A DNA stretch of 64,000 nt from Parelaphostrongylus tenuis (taxonomy: Eukaryota; Nematoda; Chromadorea; Rhabditida; Metastrongylidae), in the NCBI GenBank assembly GCA_019055375.1, contig JAHQIW010006378.1, forward strand, positions 31,965 to 95,964, in the 5' to 3' direction. The position numbers and the translations under genes are program-made. Under the pieces are notes generated by a model. It saw nothing but the letters and a program-made list of their open reading frames with translations, was not told the origin of the DNA and made no database searches. Numbering within the stretch: position 1 is the stretch's first letter; each line of letters opens with the position of its first letter. Of the stretch, positions 21,825 to 34,840 are shown one piece after another.

Positions 21825-23531
21825 GCGGATTGGTGGGGTAGAACAACAGCAAATAGAGACTTTACCAATGCCACAATTTCCTCAGCTGTTCTACAGACAA
21901 CAAGGCCTCAGCGAGGAAGTTGATAGGGAATTTAGGAGAAATGTGGGGGCGAAACTTCCAAAACTTTTACTCATTATCGAGTTTGATGGTTCCAATCAAA
22001 TCTCACCGAGGTGCAAAAATGTGGGATAAAAGGAGTTTGGGATTAGATAAAGCAAGAAAAATCAGACTACAAGTTACCGATAAGGGTGGAGAGTTTGCAG
22101 TCATTCCGCGGCAGTTAGATGTCGAAATAACTAAGAGGCATCTCGAAGATGCTTCGCTTCACCGATCATTTTCTGGAAAAGAATTCAGGAAGCGGTACCG
22201 CAAATTTAACAGTGAGTGGCTCCAAACGGCAAAAATGGCAGGTTCAAGACCATCCATCAACACTCATTTAAAAATCCAATCGCCAACATGTCCCGTCTTA
22301 TACTTGCTTATAAAAACACATCAGTTAGTATTCACTGATGATCTGATGTTTAGTAATCCATCCACATTCGAACTTAGCCCCATCATCAGGTGTGTAGACG
22401 GACAGACGGATGAGATAGCATGGTTCTTGAATTTAGTAACATCCAAGTTGATAAGACACGTTCCAGCTCATCTAACCAACACTCAGGTGTTGCTGGACCG
22501 TCCGCACAACGCGAATCCAAATAACGCGTTCGTAATGGAGTCATTTGACGTCACTCCTCTCTATACTCAACGTCATTTGACTAGGCATTACAAGTCACAC
22601 ACGAGCTTCTTACAAAACATCAAGGAGCTGTCAACATGTTTGGCTTATCGATTCAGCAATTCATGGTACTCTTAAAGGAGTGTCTGAATTACTCAATCTT
22701 CAAATGGTCCGGCAAGTACTTTGCACAGACTAGAGGGTTGACAATGGGGCAGCGACTGGCGCCTAACCTAGATATTGCCTTCATGTCCAAAGTAGAATCT
22801 ACAGTGATTGATCTCCTCTTACTCTCTATTGGAGGTATACAGGTGATTGCTTGGTCATCTGCTCGACTCAAGGAAAGCTAGATAGATGTTTTAGATTGCT
22901 AGGTGAACAGCCAGAGTATATAAAATTTACCCGTGAGACACCAAAAGATAACTGGCTTTCTTTTGTGAACGTGCAAATAAACTTAAGCGGCAAAGGCTAT
23001 AATACAAAGTGGTACCGAAAGCCAACTAATAAAAATGTCCTGGATCACCATCTCGCCTCTCATCCCTCGCACCTAAAAAGGCGTCAGTAAAAAATATGTT
23101 TCGAACAGCCGCGGGTGTGTGCAGGGGAGAGGAGCAGAAAAAATAATCCGAAAGGATAGTTTAAAAGAAAGCCATGTTTAACGGCTACAGCTTTGTAACG
23201 CTCCGCTTAGGTTTAGAGCAAACAACACGTTTTTGTACGAAAGTTCTAAGAAAGGTGAGATCCCGTTTATCTTTCCGTTCTTTTCGAATGAGATAAGTAC
23301 GGCTATAAAACGATGTTTGAAAAGAGCAGGCTTAGAACATCTCGTATAAGTAGCAGAAAATCCACAAAAGACTCTTAGGTGCCAATTAGTTCGTAATCGC
23401 TTATATGACCGCCTCTACACATCAAAAAACTGCCGAATGTGCCCTTACGACAGAGGCGGTGATTGCATGAGCGTAGGAGGCACAATGCACCTAATCTCTT
23501 GCAAAGCGTGCGACGATATATATATATATAT
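21825..23531 (+). pseudogene. PLE-A reverse transcriptase and first half of GIY-YIG, copy 2
   Basis: The longest frame (21920-22675) spans the N-terminal DKGGEFAVIPRQ motif, CPVLYLLIKTH and ESFDVTPLYT. A frameshift leads to RGLTMGQRLAPNLDIAF (22636-22881 frame). Another leads to the catalytic box YTGDCLVIC (about 22832-22855) in place of YIDD, and to WYRKPTNKNVL. After stops near 23090, decayed linker sequence is readable as RMCPYDRGGDC and LISCKACDD up to the RTE junction at 23531. PLE reverse transcriptases are related to telomerase and prime at endonuclease nicks. Loss of a catalytic Asp and the frameshifts exclude activity. Confidence 0.92.
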
Positions 23532-23751
23532 GATCCACGGACCTCCCTCTTTGAGGGATTCCGCTCATTTAGTCGCGAGGGCACGTGGCGCGTCCCCAGG
23601 TGGTGGATAGGGGAATAAACGCGAACCAAAAGCGACCGTGTGCCTCCCAGAAAAGCAGGTGGATTCAGGGAGAGCAACCCTGCTTCTGTAGCGCCGACTT
23701 GACAAAAACTCTATTTCTACGAGTCAAGTAGGAAAAAGCCTGCAATCAAGC

Positions 23752-24148
23752 GGTTGGGAAGTACGTGGTAGGCGGTTAGGAGTCGCCTCCAGCAAATAAG
23801 CTCCTCACGCTCCTCGAGAGAGACTGACAAGCTACTCGTGAGTACCCAGCCCCCACTTTTAGAGCCTGGCAAGCTATATGTTGGGCGTCGAAATGCGAAA
23901 ACAGCAACAAGTATAGGCCTCATTCCCTGACCCCGAAAGAGGCCCTGGTACGGCCCTGGGAAGTACATGGGAGGCGGTTAGAAGTCGCCTCCAACAAATA
24001 AGCTCTTTCCGTTCCCCCGAGAGAGACTGGCAAGCTACTCGTGAGTACCCATCCCACACGTTTAGAGCCTGACAAGCTATACATTGGGTATCAAAATGCC
24101 AAAAACTGTAACAAATATGGGCCTCATTCCCTTGATCCGAAAGAGCCC
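23752..24148 (+). promoter_or_regulatory. Two tandem monomers in the RTE 5' region, copy 2
   Basis: The same two roughly 200-bp direct repeats as at 7889-8285, upstream of the start codon at 24238. The monomers here differ from each other much more than from their unit-1 counterparts. Confidence 0.7.
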
Positions 24149-24237
24149 CCGGTACGGCAGCGCCAGGTAGGACGAGTACGGAGAAGCTGCTAAAATTTCG
24201 GGGCCGAGCTAGGCTGCCAAGATCGAAACGGACTAAA

Positions 24238-27082
24238 ATGACGATCTGTACCTACAACGCAAGAACCCTTGCTCACCAATCCGCTGTAGAAGATCTATTT
24301 ATTCAAGCAAGAAGAATGATGTACGACGTCATTGGCCTGGACTGAGACTAGAGAAGACGCCATCCTTTTCACGCTGTTTATGGCACAGGAGAAGAACTGT
24401 TCCTTGGTACATGCGGTCGCAGAGGCGTCGGCGGCGTTGGCGTCCTCGTCAAATCGAATTTGACCGTGAACATTGATTCGTTCGAGCAACTAACAACCCG
24501 TATCGGACGATTACGGTTGAAACGATGTGGTTCTATGCCGACTTTGACCATCTTCGTTGCTTACGCACCAACATCAGGCTATGACGAAGACGAAGTCGAA
24601 GCGTTCTAAATGGACCTCGAAAAATTCTTCAGAGAAGATCATACATTCTTCAAGGTCATTGTCGGAGATTTTAACGCAAAAATTGGACCTAGAAGAACGT
24701 CTGAAAAACGACACATAGGGACCCACGGACTAGATTGGAATGAACAGGGTGAGAGGCTATCTGAGTTTATCATGACGACCCAAACCATCCATGGTAACTC
24801 GCAATTCCAAAAGCCTCTTTCTCAGCGATGGACGTGGGAGTCTCCCAATGGAGAGTACCATAGCGAAATAGACACATCATAGTAAATCGAAGGTTTTGCC
24901 TGACCGATGACGCGTGTCCCAAGTTCTACACGGGATCAGACCATCGCCTCCTTCGCGCAACGTCTCGTTTTTCGAGGAGAAGAGAAAGGCCGCCTAAATT
25001 CAAACAGCGAAGTCCCAGAACTACCATAAACTGGGATGTATTCAAATCATTAGTCGGCTCCTGGGAAGATACCGTTGTCGACAATATCGACGTAGAATAC
25101 GCCGGCTCGCTGAATATGCTTCACGTTGGCATTATGAAAGCCGAGAGTCCTAAGGTCACGAAGAGACGCTTGTCTCCGCAGACACTCGAGCTGATACGTC
25201 AACGTGGAATCGCACGAGTTCCAGACAACCAAACCTTACGTCCGAACTTGCGAAACGCTGCAGAGAAGCGATAAAAGAAGACCTCAAAGAGAGAAGAGCA
25301 GCAGTTATGGCAGAAGCTGCAGAAGCTGGGAAGAGCATTCGCAAAGCCCAGCGAGGCTTCGCCAACTACAAGACCAAGATGATTGCACTCCGATACCCTG
25401 ACGGGACACTTACAGCTTCGAGAAGGGCTATGGAGAAAATCATCCACCAATACTACTCGATCTCTTCGCTAGCCATGTCCTCTTACCGTCATATAAATTG
25501 AAAGAGGACGAATATGTCGTCCCACCGGTCCTCCCTTCCGAAATCCGACATGCTATATCGTCGGTGAAGAACAGAACAACACCCGGTCCAGACAGGATTA
25601 GACCAGAACATCTGAAGAATCTGCCGCCAGTTCTCATCAACACCCTGGTTCGGCTCTTCACTCGCTACCTGTCAGAATGCAAGGTCCCTATTCAATGGAG
25701 AAACCAGCAAGACCGTATTGTTGTTCAAAAAGGGAGACCTTCACGACATAGGCAATTATCGCCCAATCTGCTTGCTGTCCGTTGTCTATAAACTCTTTAC
25801 TCGAGTCATCCTAAACAGGATTGACAGAACACTGGACGAAGGACAGCCATGCGAACAAGCAGGGTTCCGAAAAGGATTTAGTACCATGGACCACATCCAC
25901 ACGATCACAAGACTCATTGAAGTTTCGCGAGAGTACAAACAACCACTCTGTCTCACTTTCATCGATCTGAAGAAAGCCTTTGATTCAGTGGAAACAGAAG
26001 CGGTTATAGAGGCTCTGGATAACCAGGGCGTCCCTACTCGGTACATAATGATCCTTCGTGAGCTTTATAAAGATTTCACGACCAAAATATCTCCATTCTA
26101 CAACAATATCACCATTGACGTAAGAAGAGGGGTTCGACAAGGCGATACAATATCGCCAAAAACTATTCACTGTCACCCTACAAAACGTCATGCGAACATT
26201 AGAGGGACGAAATGGGAGTGAAAATTGACGGTCGACAATTAAACCATCTTCGCTTTGCTGACGATATCGTTCTCATAACACCAAACATCAGCCAAGCGGA
26301 ACGAATGTTGACCGATTTCGATAACGCCTGTGGAAAGATTGGTCTTCAACTGAATCTAACGAAAACAATGTTCATGAGGAACGGATGGGTTTCTAATGCC
26401 CCATTCACGCTCAACGGAACGACAATCTCCGAATGCTCCAGTTACGTCTATCTAGGTTGTGAAATCAACATGATGAACGACCTAGCTCCAGAGTTGAGCA
26501 GGAGGAAAACGAGCGGCTTGGGGAACGTTTAAGAGCATCGACGATGTAGTGAAGAGGACAAAGAACATCCGACTCCGTGCCCACCTTTTCGACTCGACAA
26601 TTATCCCTGCCCTGACGTATGCAGCAGAAACCTGGTCGCTACGTAAGCAGGATGAAAGATCACTTGCCGTTATCGAACGCGCAGTCGAAAGGTCGATGCT
26701 AGGAGTATCCCGTATCTCGCAAATGAGAGAAAGGATCCGAAGTTCCGACCTACGTCAACGATCGAAAATCAGAGACGCCGTTCTACACGCCAGGATATCG
26801 AAAATAAGGTGGGCCGGACACGTGATGCGCTTCAACGACAACCGATGGACGAGAGCCGTTACCGACTGGATTCCTCGGGACGTCAAGCGCTCTAAAGGAA
26901 GACCACTGACCCGTTGGTCCGATTTCTTCACGAAAGCGATGGAAGAAAGATATGATGCTCAGCGAATCCCTAGAGCGAGGAGGACCCACTGGGCTACTCT
27001 TGCACGCGATAGGAAAAATGGAAGAGTTGCTGGTACCCGCTCGAGTCACTCGACGGTCAACGGGGCGACAGGTGGCAGGTGA
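24238..27082 (+). pseudogene. RTE polyprotein (APE endonuclease + reverse transcriptase), broken, copy 2
   Basis: ATG at 24238 opens MTICTYNARTLAHQ. Endonuclease motifs are GDFNAKIG (about 24660), WTWESPNGEYHSEID and SDHR. A TAA at 24607-24609 follows VEAF and is shared with copy 1. The RT part (about 25498-26540) has TTPGPDRIRPEH, NYRPICLLSVVYK, an intact DEGQPCEQAGFRKGFSTMDH that copy 1 has lost, LTFIDLKKAFD, RGVRQGDTISPK, then a frameshift, and FADDIV (about 26252-26269). The long C-terminal frame 26549-27082 covers the LTYAAETWSLRK to WIPRDVKRSKGRP region. Private frameshifts include an altered GLTGTRR segment near 24340, one near 24880, one near 25700 and one near 26160. The element has the RTE layout without an ORF1. 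Confidence 0.93.
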
Positions 27083-27095
27083 CAGGTGACAGGTG

Positions 27096-27400
27096 TTATA
27101 TATATATATATGTATATATATATATTGGCGAAACGTGTAGAACGCTCTATGCTTACAGAAGAACACCTAGCTAACATGCGCCATACTAGAAAAAAAAACA
27201 CCTCGCTAGCAATATATAGAGCCCAAAAGCATGCCATGAGTATTTGATACAGAGGTCACCATCGTTGAGCAGGAGGAAAAAACATCAGCGCGAAAGATGC
27301 CTGAGGCGTTCTGAATAAACACGGCCAATCCAGTTATGACCGCAGGGAAGAATGCCTCGTCATCAACCGTGATATGACTCAGTATATAAAACTGTTGTTT
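27096..27400 (+). pseudogene. PLE-A C-terminal GIY-YIG fragment after RTE, unit 2
   Basis: Following the TA run (to about 27125), PLE-A coding resumes with IGETCRTLYAYRRTPS, then decayed KNTSLA, EQEEKTSARK-like and NPAMT-like segments. It is the mirror of 4690-4930 with the same degradation. Together with 21825-23531 it would make one PLE gene if the RTE were absent. Confidence 0.78.
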
Positions 27401-29967
27401 TGATGAGTATAGCGCATTACTGGCCTATGTGATTATCGTTCCGTTGTTCTTCATCTGTTCATTCAGCGGAAGACGTAACAAAAAGCGATGAGTTGTTAAA
27501 GATTGACTTTGTGCTTGATGCGATCGAAATCTAGATCTGACAATTTTCTCTGAAAAAGTGATGAGAGTTTCTGACTGATTGAACACCTCGTGCCTCCGCT
27601 TAAGAGGAGAGAAAGAAACTTAGTGATGTTGTCTTCGTTCTACGTGTGCGCATTACGGACTATCTACCATAATTTGCTGCCGGACATTGTTTCAAGTTCT
27701 TATGGCTTCAACTCAAAATGAGGATGAGTGTAGTATTTTCTAAGCGAAACCCATTGTGAAATGAAGATATAATGAAAATTGAAGATTAACAATCTGTAAT
27801 ATGGATTTGCGGTGAGATAATAGTCGGAAAAGTTGCTCATTTTGAAAATAGCCGACCTTTACAGACGACCATGCTACTGACTATTTACGCAGTATAATAA
27901 ATGTCAATGAAATTAATTCATCGTTTGGTGGGTTTTTGATGTAGTAATGACGCAAGTAATTCCGCGTTTTTTCCACTTCCTTGACTTCTAAATGTGTTTT
28001 TTTTTCTAACTTGGGAGAATAATCGAAGAAAAAATACGACAATTGAATAGAGGATTTTCTCGCAGTCAAAATGTGAATGAATGATTATGTGCTACATTGC
28101 AGAAACATTTTGAAAACCAATTATAACATGAATAATAGACGACCTTTGTGTTGCATGATGTTGGAATTACTGTTGCAGATCTTTAGTCAAAGAGATGCGG
28201 TTGATTATATTATTCAGGAGGATTAGACATAAGATAAGACAAGAAATGCTCTTGGTAGAGCAGTTGTAGACGAATATTACGAATTACATGCATGTTTTAT
28301 ATACGTAACACAAATATAGATATGAACATTGAATGCGACATTCCTCACTAGTGATTTTGGTCAGAAAAAAATTTACCTGCTTGAATTTCGTAGAAAAAAC
28401 TTGGTTAAAATGCATAATCCATTGACAGAGCATTCGAAAGTAGAGGACTATGCAGTACCAGTCAAAATGATATAACTCGAGAATGGTAATTTACTTGAAG
28501 CCTCAACAACTCTAGCTGTTTCTGAACCGCCGAAATACAGTCAGAGTTTCACGGCAGACCTACACATTTTCTTGCCATTCAGCATTTTTTATAATAGCCA
28601 TATTGTTGTCGTAAGGGCTGTCATTATTGACACAAATTTTCTCGTGAATGGGCTTCGGTTCGAAACATCAACTTGGAAAACTCATGGAACACCCACTTAG
28701 CCAGTACAAATCGAGAATACTTGTCATAAATTGGTCCGAATTGAAATCTCGATTGAAAAGTGCCTGACACGAATGTTCCATTAAAAATAGTTTCCAGTTT
28801 GACATCCTGTGCAGATTTCTGCATGCCTTCCATTGCAATCGTTCCCATACCTCGACAAAAGCTTTTGCATTTGCGTGTGTAGCTGAAGATTTTGCTCTTT
28901 GCTACTAGTGCCTTTGAATTTTATCAAGTCCGTAATCTGTGGAAATCTTAAAGTAGTAGTATTATGTTGAGGTGTTAACAGATCTTTAAACTAGTCTTAA
29001 TGACTCTATTTTCTAGGCCTGGCTAACAATGTGCTGATGTAATCGCGTTTTCGGGCTACAAGTTCTAAATAGGTCAACAAAGCAGAAACAACTCGCAACA
29101 TCAGCAACACATTTGGAACGGAGCTGTTGGTATTAAGTATACCTGACAGAGTCCACATCGTTCTGTATTGTTTTACCATCTACCCTCCTGTCTTCTGCTT
29201 TCTCCTACACTTCCTTCATCGAATTATTACAAACTGAATCGAAAAGCGTAGTTTTTTCACAGTCGTATACTGAAATGAATGTCGTAAGCTGACGAAATCT
29301 TTTTACTTTATGTCATTAAATCTACTTGAAACATACACCTAAATTTTAAGTGTTCTAATAGTCTTTTGTGTATGCATCTAAATTTTTCTCTAGCCCAGAC
29401 TCATTCTGAATGGAGGCAGCCGATGCAGAGCATGGTGCATCGTCTCTTTTGTGGTATACTTATTGACAAATTTTTGTTTAGCTTTCACTTGGGAAGAGAA
29501 CTGAAAAAACTTGTTACCCAAAAGACAGACTAGGTGAGATTAAACACAAAGAAAGTTGTTCTTTATCAAAGTACTCAGCGAACTACTCTGTCATTTCCCA
29601 AAGTGTCACCTTTTCGGTGGTCTGCTACAATGAAATCAGTAGAATGTTCTACTCTGCAGCTTTCAGTAGGGTGAACTCAAACTCTAAGGAGCAAGATTTA
29701 GTCTCTGAGAACACTTTCAAATCGGCGACTTGTTTCTACAACACCATCGAACATGTTCAAGTGGTGAACCTACCCTCTCTTTTATTAAATGTGATTTCGC
29801 CAGTCAAAACACCGTTTTCTAGCGTAAAAATATAATATAACAAAACTATCTTCTCATTGTGACTGTACGGAACTCGATGCCTTGAAACAGCCAGTTTTTT
29901 GTGGTACAAAATTTCCTATCGCAATAACCAGGTAAAGCTGTAAACTAAAAGCACAATCAGTGGAGTA

Positions 29968-30318
29968 AATAAAAAAAAGGATAAAGCTCTCGGCGTTGAT
30001 CAATCCCTGGGGGATGTGCATGCTTCGACTTCATTTTTAACTTCGTTTGAAGTGATTGAATGCATATCTGGCCTTTACAATAACTTGCGGTAACCTCCTG
30101 CTGAACCGAGTCAGTGCTGCTTATCCTCCCAGACAAGTCTGAGACCTGTCTGGTACCAATTCACCGACCTCGAGGGTTGGATGGCATGGTGAGCCATGAG
30201 TGCGAATTCGATCCACTGACCTCATGTGCGACGCAGGGCACCTCTCACCACTGCGCCATATGCGCCCACAGTAGCTACCAGTGGGTATAGTAGCTGCTAT
30301 AGTGGTGCTCTCATGTGC
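29968..30318 (-). mobile_element. tRNA-derived SINE, mirror copy
   Basis: The same SINE as at 1722-2073, with the same target duplication (29956-29967 and 30319-30330, ATCAGTGGAGTA on this strand). The A box is at 30244-30258 and the B box at 30204-30214. Sharing an insertion with identical boundaries shows that the outer arms of units 1 and 2 are copies of one ancestor. Confidence 0.85.
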
Positions 30319-30527
30319 ATCAGTGGAGTAGCTATAACTAATTTGACTGATAACTGGCAAAGCACAAGTGCCGATTAGTCATTCTGAGATTTTCGGTACT
30401 AGCTCTTCTCGTAAATTTTGGCATTACAGGAATAAACAACAACTTTAGTAACCAGAACTAATTAGGATTTTGAAAAACACTGCATAGTAGCACTTTTAGA
30501 AGTATGTGGTATAATCTCGAAGTCATA

Positions 30528-30770
30528 GGCAGATACCCTTCACTGCTTCGATTACGGCCTCTCGATTAACGTCGCGTGGATGTCCGGAGACCAGCTGGTC
30601 TTCTAAGTTAGTTGTACGCGTGAATTCAGCAAGGAAAGGAAGCGCTGCTCGCTTGTACACAAAACATTGAGCACTTAGACGGTTGAGATTCGCGGGGGCA
30701 GATTGTGCATATCCTCCAATTCATATTTGTGAAACAGCAAACTGGAATAGATTTTTCGTTGACTGGCCAT
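30528..30770 (-). pseudogene. mariner transposase relic in unit 2 right arm
   Basis: The fourth copy of the N-terminal mariner relic, in the same frame as 1269-1515, with the LED-DQLVSGHPRDVNREAVIEA region on the minus strand. No catalytic part is present. Confidence 0.6.
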
Positions 30771-33539
30771 GATGAAACAAATACGGGCAAATTTGGTATT
30801 TTTAAAACAAAATCGTGAGCTGGAACTATTGGCGCTACTAAATTTGGTTGATATGAATCGATACTTTTCTTTTGATGAGCATAAATGTCACATTTATTCC
30901 ATTTTACAACTAATGCCATGAGGCTAATGCAAAAAGTTTATTCGATTTACGTTCCGACGCCTTCATTCACAGTCGTGCGAATTTGCTGACAATTAACATC
31001 TTCGCCCCGTTCAAGTTAAACATTCCTATCACCTCAAATTATTGTCCCTAAAGTAGGAGAAGAAGAAGAAGAAACGTTAGTAGAATGTAGTTTTCTTAGT
31101 CGGCTTCACCCTAGCAGCTGGACTGCAATGCTTTCAGTAGTTGATAATGCAGAGCTCTAGGATAAGTATCTTTTCAAAATTTTGGTGAGATGTATATTAT
31201 TTATGAGAGAGATTCGGAAGTTGATTATAATCAAGTCCTACAGTTATGAACTATATTGCCTATGAGAAAAACATTGTAAACAAGATGGAATACTTCTCAA
31301 GTGTTCTACTAAAGGACTTGCCGATATTTGAGCTTTCAAAATGATAATTAAGAGTTTTGGGGAAAGCTTTTTTTTCTAGCGTTAAAGGCCTCCAGAAGTT
31401 GATGTGCCCAAATGAATACATTCCGTTCTGAAGGGGCTGATAAACACAATAACACATTTCCGAAAGGATTCGGATATGTTTGTCCATTTGCTTGTGTGCC
31501 CAGCAGATTACAGCGGCGTCTGCTGGATCAATTCCATGTCGCAGAGCAATCTTATGAGGTGCTCATTAGAATTTGAATTCGCTGATCAATAAACCTATGT
31601 TTCATCTTTGCATGCTATGAAATTCTAAAAGAACGTTCCTATTGCATAGTTATCCGTTAGGCCCATGTAGAGTAAGGTAATATCGAATGGCACCTTATCT
31701 ATGGTCTGTTTGCATGAGCACAAAATAGGTCTCATATTGTAGAAATAGGAACTGATACCAATAGTTGTTAGATAAGTATGAAGGCAATCTAATTTTCCCG
31801 CGATGTCATTGCTATCTAGATCGCCGACTTTCCTTGTTAACTGATCGATTGTACTTGCTCTCACCACCGTTTTGTTGTGAATTGCTGTTAAGCAATGAAT
31901 AGAAAGAGCCGGTTAGAGAATTTGGAAGTAATAATTGTAATGTAATTGAACGCCCGAGACATGACCTGGTTCGTACCCGTTTGTTTACCGTCGCAACTCA
32001 AGACGCGAAATTGCATATTATGGCCTCACAAAGCTTTAAATGGTTTTGTTGATTACAATTCAGTCGGTCAAATACCTCCACGACTCTGTCAGGAATGCTC
32101 AAAATCACATATATGCATTCTAAGCAAATCATTTCCACACAGTCACTGCTTTGTACGAGTCTTTCATTGAGTGTTCTGCTTTAGGACACGGCAGAAAGCT
32201 CACAGAAGTATAAATTATTCATTTTTCGCGTTGAAAAATCTTGTTTGCTCATCAAGAAAACGTTCAACTTTTCTTGGACGTACGTAAAATGTCACGTTGC
32301 TCCGAATCCGGTATAAAACCCAACTAGACTATGTGACATCTGTGGGGTAGTGCATAAATAGATGCTTATTGAGGATATATATTATATATATATATATATA
32401 TATATTGCATGCGCATATGTAAACTATGCATTATACATGCATGTTAACGCAGATTGACAGACTCGCGCGATATACGACGCTAGAGCCACTACTACTTCCT
32501 CCCAACGTAGTGTAGTCGTATTGGCCCAGCAGTGGGCATCATTGCTCATCTCAGTGGGGTGAGATGAGCGAGGGATCTGCGAAGTTAAGCTTTGTACCGC
32601 CTCTCCGGCCAATGTGCCGGGGAGGCTGCATCAAGGAGACGGGCGGGGCGGTGAGGATTTGGCTGTGGTTGGGGCTGCGTCATAATGAGTCCAAATTTTG
32701 CACTTTTGCGGGAAAAATTTTGTCCTTATGATTAGTCGCACTCGCTGACTTACAAGTAAGACCTAAAAGAGATTGAAATATGAGTCTATGTACATATGAG
32801 AGCACAGAAATGTTTAGACAGTTTCACGTAGGACTTTTTGGAAGCATTCCGCTTTCCTCCTCGGAACTGTTTGTTTCAGAGGAAGCAGTGGCAGTGTTTC
32901 TACATCTTATAGCGAGATGATCACAGTCTACGAGATGATGGGAAGTCACTGCGGTTCATATGACGATGACATGCACCGTCCAATAATCAGATGTATTCTT
33001 GAATAAATGTGTTTATGATGATCATCATTATAAGCGCAATTTTCGCGCTTTATCTGGATGATAATCACGTTTTAAATTGCTGTTATATTCCATTTGAAAT
33101 CAGGCTATGAATAAGGCGCTTGGTTGGTGCAAAAGTAATTTATTTCATGGTTCTTTCTGTTAAGGCGTGAGCAATGAGAATATGAAGAACCGATCCAATT
33201 CGCTGAAGAGCAGCTTTCCGTAGGACTGTCAGCAACCATTCGAAAGCTATAACATGATAGTACTACCCCACGTCGCTGGTTCTCGACAGAACCTACTTAT
33301 TTAGACTCACATAGGCGGAGATTTTTTGGCTACACACACGCAAATTGCCCACCGGACAGAGCTCTTTGTTTGGGCTAGTAGCAATCATTCGATTGCGTAA
33401 TCGAATTTCATTCCTTCGCTGTGCTTATATTCCCAGGACCGGCTGGCTATCAAACTCGGCATGCTTCAACATAATTCCTGATTTTTTTCCTCAAGCCAAA
33501 CACGAGGTGTTACAATAATCTTTATTCAACGGCTGACCT

Positions 33540-34265
33540 TCCGACTCTTCGCCTTTTTCAGAGCCTGGAAAGGTCAGATTGTCTGCAATCCAATTATTCA
33601 AACACCTCCATTACTCCTTTGCAAAAAAATCACCACGCCTAGATCTTAATCGCATCAAGCACAGAATCAACTCTTCACATACTCACCGCTTTTTATATGT
33701 GTTCCACAGAATGATTCAAGTGCAGATCAGCGGAACGATAGTCACATAGGCTCGTAATGCACCTTACCCATCAACGCAACAGTCTTATATAATGACTCGT
33801 ATCGCGGGTGATTACGAGGCATTCTTTCCTGAGGTTCTTAGCGGTTTTGGTCGTGCTTATCCAGAGCACCTCAATTATCTTCCGCGCTGATGTTTCTTGC
33901 TCCTGCTCAAGGATGGTGACCTCTGTATCAAATACTCTGGCATGCTTTTGGGTTCTATGTATTCCTAGCGGGATGTTTTTTCTCTAATATGGCGCATGTC
34001 AGCTAGATGTTCTTCTGTGCGAGCATAGAGCGGCCTAACCTTTTCGCCAATATATTTATCGTCGCACGCTTTGCAAGAGATTAGGTACACTTTGCCCACC
34101 CTCATGCCGTCACTGTCTCTGCATAAAGGCACATTCAGCAGTTTTTTGATGTGTAGAAGTGGTCGCATAAACGATTACGAACTAATTGGTGCCTAAGAGT
34201 ATTTGATGGTATTTCTGTAACTGATACCAGTTGCTCCAAGTCTGTTTTTTTCAAACAACGTTTTA
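33540..34265 (-). pseudogene. PLE-B C-terminal GIY-YIG fragment, second copy
   Basis: The minus strand has the same linker and GIY-YIG start as the F1 copy (LLNVPLCRDSDGMRVG, KVYLISCKACDDKYIGEK), open from 34168 to 33965. A decayed tail with EQEQETSARK-like residues follows, and the 3' UTR runs to about 33540. It differs from the F1 copy by one base in the T run near 33976, which moves the end of the open frame. It is 5'-truncated near 34265. Confidence 0.85.
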
Positions 34266-34395
34266 TTAAAAAGCGGTATGTTAAGGGCTGACTATGTGCT
34301 TAAAGCGATCGAAATCTAGGTCTGCAATTTTCTCTAAGGAGGTGATGTAAACTTTTGACTGACTGGATTGTAAACAACTTTGACCTTTCCACGCT

Positions 34396-34419
34396 CTGAC
34401 GAAGCTAACCTGCCGAGAC
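34396..34419 (+). other. Degenerate hammerhead-like core, PLE-B inverted 3' end
   Basis: CTGACGA is followed by AGCTAACCT, GCC and GAGAC. The invariant GAAA is changed to GAGA, so this copy should be inactive. It corresponds to 17648-17671 in F1. Confidence 0.5.
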
Positions 34420-34514
34420 TTTGATATTGTGTGAATAAAGTTTGGATTTAACACCTCTGTGCCCCGCTTAAGATGAAAGAAAAATAACAATTACTGAAGC
34501 ATGCAGAGGTCAAC

Positions 34515-34840
34515 AGACAGTCGGTTTTGGGAAATGTTACAAGACATGGCAGTAAAATATTACCGAATGACAAAGGAAGTAATGTCTCCCAGGCAGAAAA
34601 TTGCTTTAGCCTAACAATGCTTGAAGTTTCTCCAACACTGCTCTAAGCATTTCTTCAGAATTTTCCACGTTTTCTCTTCACTCCTTTATGAATACGTTCC
34701 AATTGAAATAGTGGAGAAAGTACTCTCATGAAGCGACTACTATGCAACAAATTTGGCTACGATGCATGATTTCTGAATATAAGTGAATAAATAGAAACTA
34801 CGAAGCAACTGACCAAATTATTATTCTAGGACAGACTATC
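34515..34840. other. Unrecognised stretch between F2 and PLE-C
   Basis: No gene, terminal repeat or hairpin of note is visible. It starts where homology with F1 ends, so one junction of the amplified block lies at its left edge. Confidence 0.5.

Larger units (their letters stand above)
23532..27095 (+). mobile_element. RTE-clade non-LTR retrotransposon, copy 2, inserted in PLE-A
   Basis: This mirror copy of 4951-8508 runs on the plus strand from GATCCACGG to the GGTGACAGGTG repeat tail, 3564 bp. TA runs flank it (to 23531 and from 27096), and PLE-A resumes at about 27125 with TATTGGCGAAACG. The same insertion point, the same 5' end and the same premature stop as copy 1 show that one insertion was duplicated with its surroundings. 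Confidence 0.92.
27120..32123 (-). repeat. Unit 2 right arm of long inverted repeat
   Basis: Nearly identical to the inverse of 1-4925, including the SINE, the lost ribozyme-like core (near 27580) and the missing 300-bp segment (near 31316). The outer end continues past 32036, matching 15297-15385 and the inverse of 35395-35490. No gene is recognised in 27420-29960 or 30800-32036. Confidence 0.9.
32124..34515 (+). repeat. Flank F2, direct copy of F1
   Basis: Matches 15386-17765 with scattered substitutions and small indels. It contains the same TA run (about 32374-32405), the two hairpins (32544-32569, 32600-32625), the mariner-terminus-like string (33124-33140) and the PLE-B fragment. Homology to F1 stops at about 34514, next to a shared GAAGCATGC-GAGG sequence. 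No host gene is visible. Confidence 0.85.
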
